Assembly: GCA_030549205.1 (NCBI GenBank)
Contig: JAUKTV010000003.1
Coordinates: forward strand, 1,798,001 to 1,862,000
Length of the DNA: 64,000 nt
Reading direction: 5' to 3'
DNA from: Apiosordaria backusii
Taxonomy: Eukaryota > Ascomycota > Sordariomycetes > Sordariales > Lasiosphaeriaceae
Below are positions 11,565 to 21,934 of the stretch, piece after piece (position 1 is the first letter of the stretch; each line of letters starts with the position of its first letter). The notes beneath the pieces are model-generated. The model had not been told where the DNA came from. It ran no database searches and worked only from the letters and a program-made list of their open reading frames with translations. Both the position numbers and the translations under genes were made by a program.

Positions 11565-14185
11565 TGTGGGTGGTGGTGTGGGCGGTATTTGCTGCGCTGC
11601 TGGTTGTTTGTAGGATGATGGGGTTGATGGTCTCTCTGAGTGGTGCCCGTAGGATCCTGATGGTGGTCTGCCAGTGGCAGAGGAGTAGTAACGCGAACCC
11701 CGCGGGTATGAGGAAGCCAGTTTTACGATGTTTGTTCCGCTGTTTGGAAACAGCGGTGGACAGCGGTGGACAGCGTTGGGAAAATTGGAAAGGTTGGGGA
11801 AGTGGAGAGGGGGGGCGCTGCTATGAGCTATTATCTTGCAATGGGTATCCTTGGGACGTCTTGTTTGTCACGATGATCGAATGTCCAGTCTTTCTGTAAC
11901 GGGAATGATGATGGAAGCCAGCAAGCGGAATTGAACGGTCTTCGGTTGGATATATACTTCGTGTCTCGGCAAGACAAGGACAGACACGATGGTGAAGGGT
12001 GTTGTTGTTCATGGAGGCTGGCATCGAGTCACCAAGAAATGCAAAAACAGCGAGCAGATCACCAGACTTTTAGGTCCAATTGGGCTCTACTGTAAGGTGC
12101 TGCAAGTCCCACCCGGCCGCTGAGAGCTGGGGTCTACTGGCCCATCACAGCGTGACAGATGGAGCCCGTCGATGGAGCCCAACGACGGCCAGTCCTTTTC
12201 CTTCTTCTCACCCCAGTTTTCCCCTGTCGAGACCGCCTCGCCAAATATGCAAAATTCTCGCCGTCTCCTGCATCTGCTTGGTCGTGCTTTGGCCTGGGGC
12301 CCCATCAAGCCTCTTGACGTGGCAGCATCCATCACCAACGCTCTCGAGCAGGGGGTGAGCTTGGCATTCATTAGACCCGCCAAGTCCCACTGTTACAGCG
12401 CTGGACACGGCCACTGGCAGCTTTGAAGCTTCACCACTTTCTTCATCATGTCCCCTCCGTTGTCCTTGTCAACACATGCTCACTTGTGCAACCGCCATCC
12501 GTCCTTAATCCCCTGCCTTCCTCAAACCCGTCAGCCTGGGTCACCAACTTCAAACATCTTAACTGTGCCGGTATTAGCCCCATTAATCCCACCGCGTTAG
12601 CGGGCCGTGCCTCTGGCCAAGGATTGGGCTCAGCGCATACAACAGCCGGTGCCCAAGTCGGCAACGCACGAACAACTGGCAGCAATTAGCAATCAGCTTT
12701 CTCAATTGACAACCGCATAAACCCTCCGGTGCTCCCATTGCCGCCCGAAACAGCTATGAGCCGGTCTCCGCGAACGCACCAGTGCTGTGCATCATCATGT
12801 GCTAATGCCACGTCGGTAACGCTCTCGGGTATCTGGATTCTGGGGCCGGCATTGATCAGGATGTTTTCTCATCCAGCCGAAGAGCCGGTTTACCGCCTTG
12901 TTTCTCCTCGACTGACCTCTGGGCTGAGCTGAAGAAATCTCGGCCATGGATTGGTCACCGCTTTTATACCAGGCGCTCAGCCCCAACCCCAACCCCTCCT
13001 CTCCACTATCACCCAGACCCTGCTGCCATGTGCTCCAAGGAGATGCTGTTCGGGTGTACATCAATGGTCTCATCGCCTGTCTGTGTGCCCCTTGGCGGTA
13101 TGTATGTACCTAGTCTGCATGTTTGAGACCCAGCCAGATGGCGCGCTAGGTAGACGCCGGATGGTTGCTGCTGCTTGCTTGACTCGCTCTTGTTTGATGT
13201 TTGATGTTTGATGTTTCGTCTCCAATTGACCAATGCCCAATCGTCATGGCTTGAGCTTGCACATTCTCCAGATGATCTACCCCGCATTCCGCTTGACGTC
13301 TTGTGTCGCCAACTAGTATCGGCTTCGATGTAGTGTTCGAGAAGGTTGTCTTGGACTGGTTGCTGCATTTGCCAAGTATTTGGATAAAAACAAGTTGGCA
13401 GTGCAGTGGATATCAACACACCGCCACGGCTTGCCAGCCACATGCTTCGTTCACCGCACAAGGGGCAATGTCATTGATGTGCATGTGCTCCACGATGGGT
13501 ATCCTTGGAAGAAGTCATCATCAGCGAGAATAGAGTTGGACATTACAACACAATGAGCCGGATTATAACAAATCGCATGAATCAAGCTTCAACAAGATGT
13601 AGACTAGATCGCGCGTCTCTGACGAAAGAAAATGATAATAATGAAGAGTAAAGTTTTTTACTAAGTTTCGAAACTTTACCGTCAAAATCTGCCATATCAG
13701 ATCTTGTATTTCGCATCTACCCGGTGTCGTCATACAGCAGATCTCGGCTCCGGATCACCACCCGACATCGGTACCAGACATCTCACACACCTGACCATTG
13801 ATATGGAGGGTGCTGAAGGATTATCTTGGCTGGTGGCAATTACCACCCACAACTTCCGTGAAGGGGAATCGCGGAGGAAGAGGTCAAATGATGAGAGATT
13901 GGATTGCATAGAGCCGTGAGAAACACTTAGGCTGTCCAGACTTTTGATCCAGAGCGCTCCAATTCCCATGATTGCAATTGATAGAGCTTGACCTCAGCCT
14001 ACCCACGGCCCACCTAAACTACACGCAACTACACAACATCGTGAGAGGATCAGGGGCTTCATGGCTTTCAGCACATCGGACATGTAGACATAAAGAAAAG
14101 AAAGGCCCAGAGAAGAGTTGGAAATAAATAGTATGAACTCAGATACATATTTTGACTTTTATTTGCCCTTTCAAGCAAGATCACC
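11565..14185. other. intergenic, no gene supported
   Basis: This 2.6 kb separates the start of the coiled-coil gene from the end of the DUF4419 gene. It should contain the coiled-coil gene's promoter. The frames at 12172-12426 and 13009-13461 have no recognisable domain. A perfect triple repeat of TTTGATG lies at about 13194-13216, and the CAGCGGTGGA segment is doubled at about 11752-11772. Confidence 0.5.
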
Positions 14186-15501
14186 CTAATCCTGAGGCTT
14201 CCCACACGTCGCCCCCAAGTTCGCCTTCGTCCTGCTCGCCAGCAACCCCAACTCAGCCTCCCCAGTCTTATACGTCTTAGTCCTGTTATGCTCCAACGGC
14301 CCATACAGCAGCCAAGCCGACAGCGGCTTCAACGTCGCATGATTCCCCTTTTGAGCCTTCAGCTTCTCCCTGTCCACCTTCGCCCCCGACCTCTCCAACG
14401 CAGCCTCATATCCCACCGGCCACCCCTCCACCACCTTCTTCCCCAAGTTCCCAGCAGCTACGTACGCCTCAAACCTCTCCTTCCCCTCAAAGTCCCTCAT
14501 AATAAACGGCGCCCTCGCATACCCAACCGGCAACCGAGTAATATCCTGACTCCAGTAATCAACCCCATCCAACTTCACCACCGACCTCCCCCCTCTCCCC
14601 CACGGCTGCCCTTGCTCATCCCAGTAGAAAAACCCCGTGATCCACCCGCTTACATCCAACGGCGCCGCACCGCAGATGTTGCTATAACTAGCAAAAACGA
14701 TAGAATTCCAAAACTTTTTCGTCTCCGCCGAGTCAGGCTCATCCCAGCTTTTTACAAACCTCTTGAATATCGGGGCCAACCTCTTCTTATACTCCTTCGG
14801 CTCCTCCCCAAAGAACTCGAGCCTCTCCAGCTTTTTCTCTAATTTCACCCAATCCTCCCTCGTGCCCTCCAGCGTGACAGATGGCAACCCACAGATAATC
14901 CCCCTTCATACCGGAAATACGCCTTCACCAGCCCCATCATAAGAATATTGCTCGTCATAACATCGTCATCCGTCGTCGTGCTAAACCCAGGAATGATCCA
15001 CTCCTCCAGCCACGGGGTTAACACCCGTTTCTGGATCTCCTCTTTAAACCGCCAGAGGACCTCGGTCCATGTGTAATCCTCAATGTAGATAACCTCCTGC
15101 CCCTGGTGCTTGACGAATAAATGCCTGACGGCCTCGGCGTGGGCCTCCATGTAAAAGTTGAGTTGGGTGAGGATGGTGAACCAGACTTCATCTGGGCGGA
15201 GGACGAGGTGGAGGTGCTCGCCCCAGGCTTGGATGGCGGAGCGGACGAAGGAGTCGCCTGAGGGGAGGTGGGAGGAAAAGTTGGTGGAGGCGGTGGAGGG
15301 GGAGAGGGTGCCGGAGTAGGTTGAGAGGAGGAGCTGGACGGTCGAGTTGGGGAATTCGTTGGGGGCGGATTGGCGGAGGAGGTCGGAGGCGGAGGAGAGG
15401 GTGATGTTGGATGGGGGGCGGTAGGGGAGGGGGGAGCCGCCTGGGAGGATGACTACGCTCGCGTGGGCGAGGGGGAGGAGGGGGAGGAGGAGGAGCTTCA
15501 T
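14186..15501 (-). pseudogene. DUF4419 family protein, one-base frame break
   Basis: Two overlapping frames form one protein. The first (15501 down to about 14904) begins with a hydrophobic leader, MKLLLLPLLPLAHA, and contains FLYMEAHAEAVR-like and PWLEEWIIPGFSTTT segments; the second continues with CGLPSVTLEGTREDWVKL and runs to CGKPQD. These are hallmark segments of the DUF4419 family, where FSTTT, a YF.Y segment, and CGLPSVTL..DW follow each other without a gap. The frame change falls in a run of five G on the coding strand (14900-14904); one more G would give a continuous 438-residue product, a normal family length. The leader peptide is unusual for a family usually thought to be intracellular. 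The break is either an assembly undercall, as in two other genes here, or a real young null allele. Confidence 0.75.
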
Positions 15502-16037
15502 TTTGATGGTGGGGAGGGCGTCATAGCCTTGGGGGGAAGAAAGGAAGGAGTCAGACTAGCGACAATCGGGAGGGGGACGGGACTTATAAGGTTTTTGGAT
15601 CGGCAGATAAAAGCTGGGGTTAGACAGGTGTCGTAGATCCCGCATTCCAAGGGTCGTAAGATTCGGCGGTGGTGTCCCGTAGGGCCGTTCTGCAACAGGC
15701 GAGGGGCAATATAACCGGGTAAGTGGGATCATATGTGTCTCGGGGAATTTTGCAGAGAATTGCTATTTTTGGATAGATTGCAGACATGACAAAGTCAGGA
15801 ACACTGCGACGCTCGTGTTGGAGGGGATAATCAAGAGTGCAGATCGGCTAAGGTAGGTATGTGGAATGGGCGGTGTTGCGGGGAAGATCGCAATTTGTTG
15901 TGGTTGGCAAAGGATTGCCAATGTTGCCAGGCCTTCTGTTAAATATGAGATTTGCCCTGTCTTTACATAAACTCAAAAAATAAGCTTCATAATCCACCAT
16001 ATCTAGTCTCGAGCTCATCTCAGATAGTAATAGTCCG
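15502..16037. other. intergenic, promoter side of DUF4419 gene
   Basis: Upstream of the DUF4419 start on the minus strand. No frame is supported. Confidence 0.4.
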
Positions 16038-16490
16038 CTACTTGGAGACATCGCGCTGCTCGTTAACAGCCACAGTGGCCTTGATGACTCTCCTCTCCTG
16101 GTTCAGGATAGCAGCAGTCTTCTTTGTCATTCTGCCACACTGATTTGCTGAAGCATCCTTTCGTTTCTTGCTGCCCCTGGCTTCACCTACCTGAGCCTTC
16201 GTATGCGCAATTGGGACTGGTGAGAATTCCTCTTCCTGGTCAGCTAGAGCCTGGCCCTCCAATGTCTTTGGTTGTCCGTACTCCTCCCACTGAGCCATTT
16301 CATGAGGATTCCAGGCAAAAACAGAATTTCTGCTGAGTCTGACTTTCTCCCCAGTAATCTTTTCGTTCGAAGAGGGAACATGTCTTAAATTTGCAATTCG
16401 GAAGAGGGCCAGTAAGATGAAGGGCAAAGCCTCGGTCTCGTGCTTCATGCCATCTCCACGCCCAAAGAGGCCCAGGTTTTTTAGAAACAA
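16038..16490 (-). CDS. short basic frame behind the Fig1-like gene
   Basis: An open frame of 150 residues starts eight bases after the Fig1-like stop codon, on the same strand. It has a charged C-terminal half with basic clusters (SKKRKD, RMTKK, NQERR) and no recognised domain. It could be an independent small gene, or a cytoplasmic tail that belongs to the Fig1-like protein through an unseen splice. I see neither a promoter nor clear splice sites that decide this. Confidence 0.2.
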   Translation of the reverse strand: MFLKNLGLFGRGDGMKHETEALPFILLALFRIANLRHVPSSNEKITGEKVRLSRNSVFAWNPHEMAQWEEYGQPKTLEGQALADQEEEFSPVPIAHTKAQVGEARGSKKRKDASANQCGRMTKKTAAILNQERRVIKATVAVNEQRDVSK

Positions 16491-16498
16491 ATGGCGTG

Positions 16499-17447
16499 TC
16501 AGACTATAACCTGATCTGACAACCTTTCAAGTGCGAACGTTATCGTAGTCACCGCCCCCGATATGACCAAGCAGATACCAAAGGCCAACCAAACTAGGAC
16601 AGTAGCAGTTACTCCAATGCTCGCCTCAACCTCGCCACCACTTATGTAGGCGAGGGTGGACGCCGTCGACGCAGCTGCCGAATGCTGCCAAAGGGCAGCA
16701 ACTAGCGAAAGCACGGCTCCAACAAAGGCAACGAGCATACAAGTGTTGAGAATACGCTTGTTGGGGAATGGTTTGACTGCGCGCTCGTCCACTATCTCAC
16801 CGTCTTCATCGTACTCCCTTTCCGTATGCCAACGCGGGAAGGTAGCCAGCAAGAGACCGAGGATGAGCATCAAGGCCGACGAGGTAAGTCTGAGTAGGTA
16901 TGTTGATTCAGCCCAGTTCAAAGCACACAACAGAATGAATTGGGGTTGATTTGGATGCTTACACTAGCCCCACAAAAGCAACTTGATGTCGATAATGTTT
17001 AGCAAGGCCAGCCAGATCCCAGGTATGCGTAGCGCCCAGGTCATCTTGAGCTGTTTCTCCCATGCTGCAGACCCAGTCATCCTGACCTGTCGCGGTGCAG
17101 AGGGAGAAGTAGCCGATGCGTACTTGGCTTGTTGGCGATTGCAGCGATAACAGGTAGATATTCCGCAACGGCCCGTTCGACGCACAGCCAGCGGCAAGCA
17201 CGCCTGTCCGATCGGGATTGTCAATGGATATTATCAGGTCAATAAGAGAGGGAGAGAGTTACTCGACAAGACAATCGATACAAGGCACAGCGCCATCAGT
17301 AGGTACTCGAATGAGAGTGATGTCGGACTCCTTTCTGTGTGGGCAAGTTTGCTTCAGCTCGTGATACATGTGTTGATTGGGTCCAGGTTGCTTAGGGGAA
17401 ACGCACGTATTAGGCCGGAGAGACTGAATGGCCGAAAGAAACAGCAT
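16499..17447 (-). CDS. Fig1-like (Ca2+ regulator/membrane fusion) protein
   Basis: Splicing three exons (17447-17282, 17203-16963, 16889-16499) across introns of 78 and 73 bases gives 265 residues. Exon 2 carries the family core: AAGCASN, then NIYLLSLQS, then VRIGYFSLC and DWVCS, the conserved first extracellular loop with paired cysteines. Exon 3 supplies three hydrophobic helices (LTSSALMLILGLLLATF; TCMLVAFVGAVLSLVAALW; ATVLVWLAFGICLVISGAV), with WQHSAAA before the last. In yeast and other fungi Fig1 proteins act in the plasma membrane in low-affinity calcium entry and cell fusion during mating. The start is uncertain: hydrophobic sequence (FVFSAVLSLSAM) continues upstream in frame to a TAG, so the first helix may begin on an upstream exon I cannot place. 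Both in-frame stops in the unspliced frame (TAG upstream, TAA inside intron 1) are one C-to-T change from CAG/CAA. Confidence 0.6.
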
Positions 17448-17786
17448 AGCAGAGAGAGACAGAACGGCCGAGAATACGAACTGTAACTAGATTGTGATTC
17501 TGAGGACATGTTGGGCGACCAAAGTAGCTACTGATGTAGAACACGGAAGTGATGGATGAAGCATCATTTTTTGTCAATTCAGGTTGTCAAAAGTTGCTTG
17601 GTTGGATGGAACCTCCGATCTTTTCCCGAAGGCGCTAACCTATCAGGTAACCAATGAGTCGACCAACATCTGCGGGCATTCATGCAGGCATTCCTGCAGG
17701 CACCTGGAGGCGGTCGACTGTGCCACCAGCAAGAGCCAGATGGGGACTTCAAAACTTCAAACTCTCACAACACACACACACAAAGA
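17448..17786. promoter_or_regulatory. shared upstream region, Fig1-like / CorA-like
   Basis: The Fig1-like gene (-) and the CorA-like gene (+) diverge from this 340-base gap. It ends in a short CA run just before the CorA-like ATG. A 5' part of the Fig1-like gene may overlap it. I see no clear TATA box. Confidence 0.4.
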
Positions 17787-20124
17787 ATGAGCTCTCTGGC
17801 CGCCGAGGCTCAGGGTCAACAAGAATCGGAACGCCACATTCGACGAAAGAGCGCTGATGGTAAGCGTAACCTTGTTGGCGAGGGCGTGAGGCCTGGAGAC
17901 TCGTCTCAACATGAGCGAGCCCCCGACGACGAGATCGCCCCCACAGATGGCGCGGAAGAGGAGGAAGAGGAAGAAGAAGACGGACCACCTAGCGGTCCGC
18001 CCCCGGAAACCTATTTCACGCGATATCGGTGGATGCGAGAGCACATGCCCCATTGGGAAAATACCTTTCTCTCGTCGAGAGGATCAGAGAGTAGTACCAT
18101 CCAAGTGTACGATGCTGACGGCCAAAATCTGCTCCAGCAGTGGCATCATCCCTGTCCCAACACGGGAACCTTCGCTGGCGGCGAGGCCATGCCGGCTACC
18201 AAGGATGTTCCACCGCTCAACTTGCCACTTGATAGCTCCCACACCATATTGGTTCAAGATATCAGTCCAACTCTTATCAACACCCTTGGTCAAGTCCTCC
18301 AAATTAGCCCCGATGTCTTCGAAGAACACCTCCACCACTCAGGCTACCGAGGGACTGACAGCTACCAGGACGCGGACCCCAGGACATGGTGGACCAGAGA
18401 CCAAGGCAATCAGCATAAGACACTCCGTTGGTTCAGTGTCGTGAATCGCTTCAAGCTAGAGCCGCTATCCACAAGGGACAGAGAACAATTGCTAGAGGGG
18501 AAGCTAGAGTGGTCTGAGGAGGAACAAAAGAGCCCCGGCGTCAAGATATATCATACTCTGCGCACGCGCACAAATGTTTTTCGTCCGGAGTGGCTACTTC
18601 GACGCGCGGCTGGTCCCGACGAAACTATAGCCACTATGGTATGGGAGGAACAAGTGACGTGCTTCAGGACTGCTACGGCTACACCAGCCGAACAAAGTAA
18701 GAGAATTATTCACTCCGCGCAAAACTCGACCGGGACAAGAGATCCGGGAACTGACATACTGAGAAGCTGTTTTCTTCATCGACCCCCTCCCTGTAGTGGC
18801 ACACGGTCGAAGTCGAGGCGGCAATTTCTTCAGTGGTGGCGGCGCTCAAATCCGCTGGTCTAGAGACGTACTCTTTCAACGAGCAACGCGGAGAATACCG
18901 CCTGTAGTCAGCCTCAACGATCATTCCCAGGGCAGGGACAGGTTTACTCGATACGCCAGCAACACTCAATCCACACTCAGTGAAATACGGGCTTGGATGA
19001 GATTCTTGCACGGCCGTTCTAAATCTGATCGCGCATCTGAAGAAAAGGGGAAGAGCAAGAAAGAGGCGGGGAAGGCAGCGAACCAAGACAACGAGGGAGA
19101 TACAGCCGAGGAGGCTCAGAATGAGGGAGCAGGTAACCCAGGACAAAGTCCAACACGTGCCATCCCAACAACTGCCCTCCTCCAGGTCATCCGCATCGAC
19201 ACAATGTGCCTCCTCCGCCATCTCTCCGTCATCCTGGACAGCATAACCACCGATGCAATGAGTGAGCGCCTCATGCAGGAGCGTCTCTCCTCCTGGCGCA
19301 CCCTCCTTAACTGGGCCCAGCGCGAGCTTCCCCGGCTTTCCGATTCCCTAACCGAGTTCTTCTCCTTCGCAACAGCAGCAACCCCTAAAACCACCAACCT
19401 TTTCGTCCCTGGCCTCTCTCCATCACACACGCCTGTGCCACCAGACCCACAGGTCGTCAAGCTCCAAAAGGCAATACAAGAGGTTGTCGCCCGCTGCGAC
19501 CGCACGCAGGAACACCTCCGCGCAGAGATGTCGCTCCTCGAAAGCAAGCGCGGCATCGCCCAAGCCGAGAACGTCACGCGGCTGACGGAGCTCGCTTTCA
19601 TCTTCATTCCCATGTCGTTTGCCGCCGCGCTGTTTAGCATGCAGCTGCAGGAGCTGGAGGAGACGCCGCCCCGCGCCTGGATGTTTGTCGTCTCGGCGTT
19701 TGGGTTTGTAGTGCTGGCGTACGCGTTAAGGCTGGTCTTGAGGAGCCCGACGATCAACTGGAGGATACAGGGCCTTGGGCGGCGGATCAGGACGGAGAGG
19801 CAGGTCCCGGATGGTGTGGCGGTGCCAGCGCACAAGGCGGTGGGGTGGGTGTGGGAGCGTGTTCATGGGGGGCGGATCGTGGGGTTTTTGATTCCGTGGG
19901 TTGGGCTTTATGCCGCGTTGGTTGCTGTCTTGTGTGTCTTTGTGGGTAATGTAAGCTTCAGGATCGGGTTGGTTGTTTTGGTTACCGTTCTGATGGGGCC
20001 GGTGATGTTTGTGGTGTGGTGTTGGGTGATTAACGAGAAAACGGTTTTGCCGGATATTTCGAGGTTCTATCCGCAGCCGAGAAAGCAAACACGAGTAGGT
20101 GATGATGAGGGTGAGGAGGGCTGA
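17787..20124 (+). CDS. CorA-like Mg2+ transporter family membrane protein
   Basis: Exons 17787-18696 and 18764-20124 flank a 67-base intron (GTAAGA donor, CTGAC branch-like site, GAG acceptor), giving 756 residues. The N-terminal third is hydrophilic, with an acidic run of eight E about residue 55. The middle resembles the cytoplasmic domain of fungal CorA-like proteins, including a conserved WF..RF and a long helical region before the membrane. The membrane part begins at LTELAFIFIPMSFAAALFSM, the position where bacterial CorA has its first helix and GMN loop; here GMN is replaced by SMQ, so ion selectivity may differ. A second helix follows (MFVVSAFGFVVLAYAL), then two or three more near the C terminus, which canonical two-helix CorA lacks. 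Charged KSKKEAGK-type low-complexity lies at about 380-420. The start is the first ATG in frame after a CA repeat. Confidence 0.85.
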
Positions 20125-20861
20125 GCTTAAGGGCGAGGTGTCTAGCATGCACATCAGCGAGCGAAGCAAACCTGAGGTTGGAGTGCCCAATGCGAATGGC
20201 AAAATAAAAGGTTTTGGATCAGGCTACGGCTATTCACACAACTATCTCCGCGATTGCAAACACTGCTGGCAGAGAATCTACAGAGCGGCTAGACAGCAAA
20301 GATTAGCATGATCTATATAACAAGAAACCGATGCACCAACCTACTGCTTGCCAGCTTCGGTCTCGGATCCAGAGCGCGTGTCCTGGTTTTGTTGCTTTTT
20401 CAGAAGCAGGTAGCCACTGTTAGGTGATTCCTATCAACCGAGACTTGTGGTTCTGTGGCACCTGGTGAGACACGGCGTTTAACCCAAGGCTAAAGAGGCG
20501 CATGGGAAAGGTGAGGTCAAGCGTTGATTGAATGTGTGCATAATTTGGACCTTAGGGGTCATGACAAAAGAATGTTCTCCAACGATTGTGTGCAGGAGAC
20601 GTTTTGAGAGAAGCATGGCGTCGAATCCCATGCCTCGTAATTTTAACGCCCATGGCCTCCTGCGAGCCTTTGGCTCCCCTTCCCTGAGCCCACCCAGGCA
20701 AGAACTGTTCTCCGCAAAGGGTTGAACCTTATATCAGCCCATTCCCTTCTAGTTTCCCGCCGTCCCAGACCGGGTCCATCTGCCACGCTGGTTTTCCGAA
20801 CGACCGAGAATACACGAGCCAAACTGGCTCCTGGAGCCCCTGAAGATCCCGCCGTGACACT
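20125..20861. other. convergent spacer
   Basis: Lies between the 3' ends of the CorA-like gene (+) and the 58-residue protein (-). No gene is supported. Confidence 0.4.
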
Positions 20862-21038
20862 CTAGCCATCATTGGCCATGAGGGCACGGGCAATACGCCT
20901 TCCCTCCTCCCGTTCTTCTTCGTCGTGGATGCTCAGGCCGTATTGCTCCAAAAATTTATACTCGCTTTTGAAATGAGCCTTCAGCCACTGCTTCTCCTCC
21001 GTGGTGTAAGGAGGGGGGACGCTGTATCCTTGGGGCAT
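20862..21038 (-). CDS. conserved short fungal protein, 58 residues
   Basis: A complete single-exon frame from ATG to TAG gives 58 residues. It opens MPQGYSVPPPYTTEEKQWL, continues with KFLEQYGLSIHDEEE and ends REEGRRIARALMANDG. I recall a family of very short fungal proteins with the same order: PPPYT.EEK.WL, then a FL..YGLSI segment, then EEGR and a final A-M-D/E. The protein is soluble, acidic and probably two helices; its function is unknown. It falls below the usual 60-residue cut-off and is easily missed. The ATG sits in a good context, and no longer frame competes on either strand. Confidence 0.7.
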   Translation of the reverse strand: MPQGYSVPPPYTTEEKQWLKAHFKSEYKFLEQYGLSIHDEEEREEGRRIARALMANDG

Positions 21039-21502
21039 GGTTGGGTAAATGACAGTGCAAATAGCGGTAACTGATTGTGTCTTCGAGCAATGTCGTGGAT
21101 CCTAGGGGGGTGGCAAAGTCTGAAACTAGTTGCAGCGAGAAAGATGGGATGAAGTGAAGTACCAAGTTTTCGATTCCCAATCTTATACCCCGCGGTCGGC
21201 TTTGGCGGGGCTTCTGCATGCGTCGTGTAGTGGAAGAAACACAAAGACGCCCTTCCATCATGCAGACGCAAGAGCAGACGCCTGGCGTCAGCCATCACAG
21301 AGATAGCTAATCAGACGCGCGGGGCTCCTGTAGATAGCGAAAGTGTTCCTCGGATCCCAAGTCCGTACCGGAAAGAATGCAGACTGCGTCTGCTATGCCA
21401 GGGACTGGGTCCGGAGAGGGCCTCGAGACAATGACGGAGCCGGGTGTTTCCGCATGTCAGGAAGCGTGTCGTGTTTGTGCTGCGTCGTCAAAGTCGAGGC
21501 GC
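21039..21502. other. intergenic
   Basis: Upstream of the 58-residue gene and downstream of the myristoylated-protein gene, both minus strand. Nothing else is supported. Confidence 0.4.
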
Positions 21503-21934
21503 TCACATCATTTGAAAGAAATCCAGTCGCTCTTGTTCTTCTCTCTCGGCCTGCCTCTTCTTTTCCTCCTCGGCCCTTCGTTGTCGGGCTGCTTCGGGAT
21601 CTCCAGCTTCCTCCTCCTTCAGCCTGGCTGCCTCTGATGGTGTGATTGAAGAAACCTGATTTGTTGTCAACGAGTCTGCCCATCTGGGATCCGCCGGCGT
21701 GGAATACGCTGAGTAGGCCGGATTGACATCCGGACGAATGGGGACACCGCGAGCCGATGGGGGAATGGGGAGGGGTCCTGGTACCTCGGTGGCAATGGGA
21801 GCGAATTTCTCATCATAGGTGGCCGTTGAACGGGAACTGTCTCTAGATGTATCGAGAATGACCTTGGTATGCGTGACCGGCTTGGGTGCTGGGGCTTTTT
21901 TCCTCCAGATCTTGAGGGCACTGAGACATCCCAT
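21503..21934 (-). CDS. putative N-myristoylated/palmitoylated small protein
   Basis: I chose the ATG at 21934 rather than the longest frame, because it begins MGCLSALKIWRKK: Gly2 followed by Cys3, Ser5 and a basic cluster is a classic myristoylation plus palmitoylation signal. The 143-residue product is otherwise disordered and proline-rich (PGPLPIPPSARGVPIRP), with a charged helix near the end (RQRRAEEEKKRQAEREE). It ends LDFFQMM. This layout suggests a peripheral membrane protein held on the plasma membrane or an endomembrane, and the E/K/R helix could bind a partner. I do not recognise the family. The 52 codons before the chosen start are open but lack protein-like features and are probably leader. 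Confidence 0.6.
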   Translation of the reverse strand: MGCLSALKIWRKKAPAPKPVTHTKVILDTSRDSSRSTATYDEKFAPIATEVPGPLPIPPSARGVPIRPDVNPAYSAYSTPADPRWADSLTTNQVSSITPSEAARLKEEEAGDPEAARQRRAEEEKKRQAEREEQERLDFFQMM

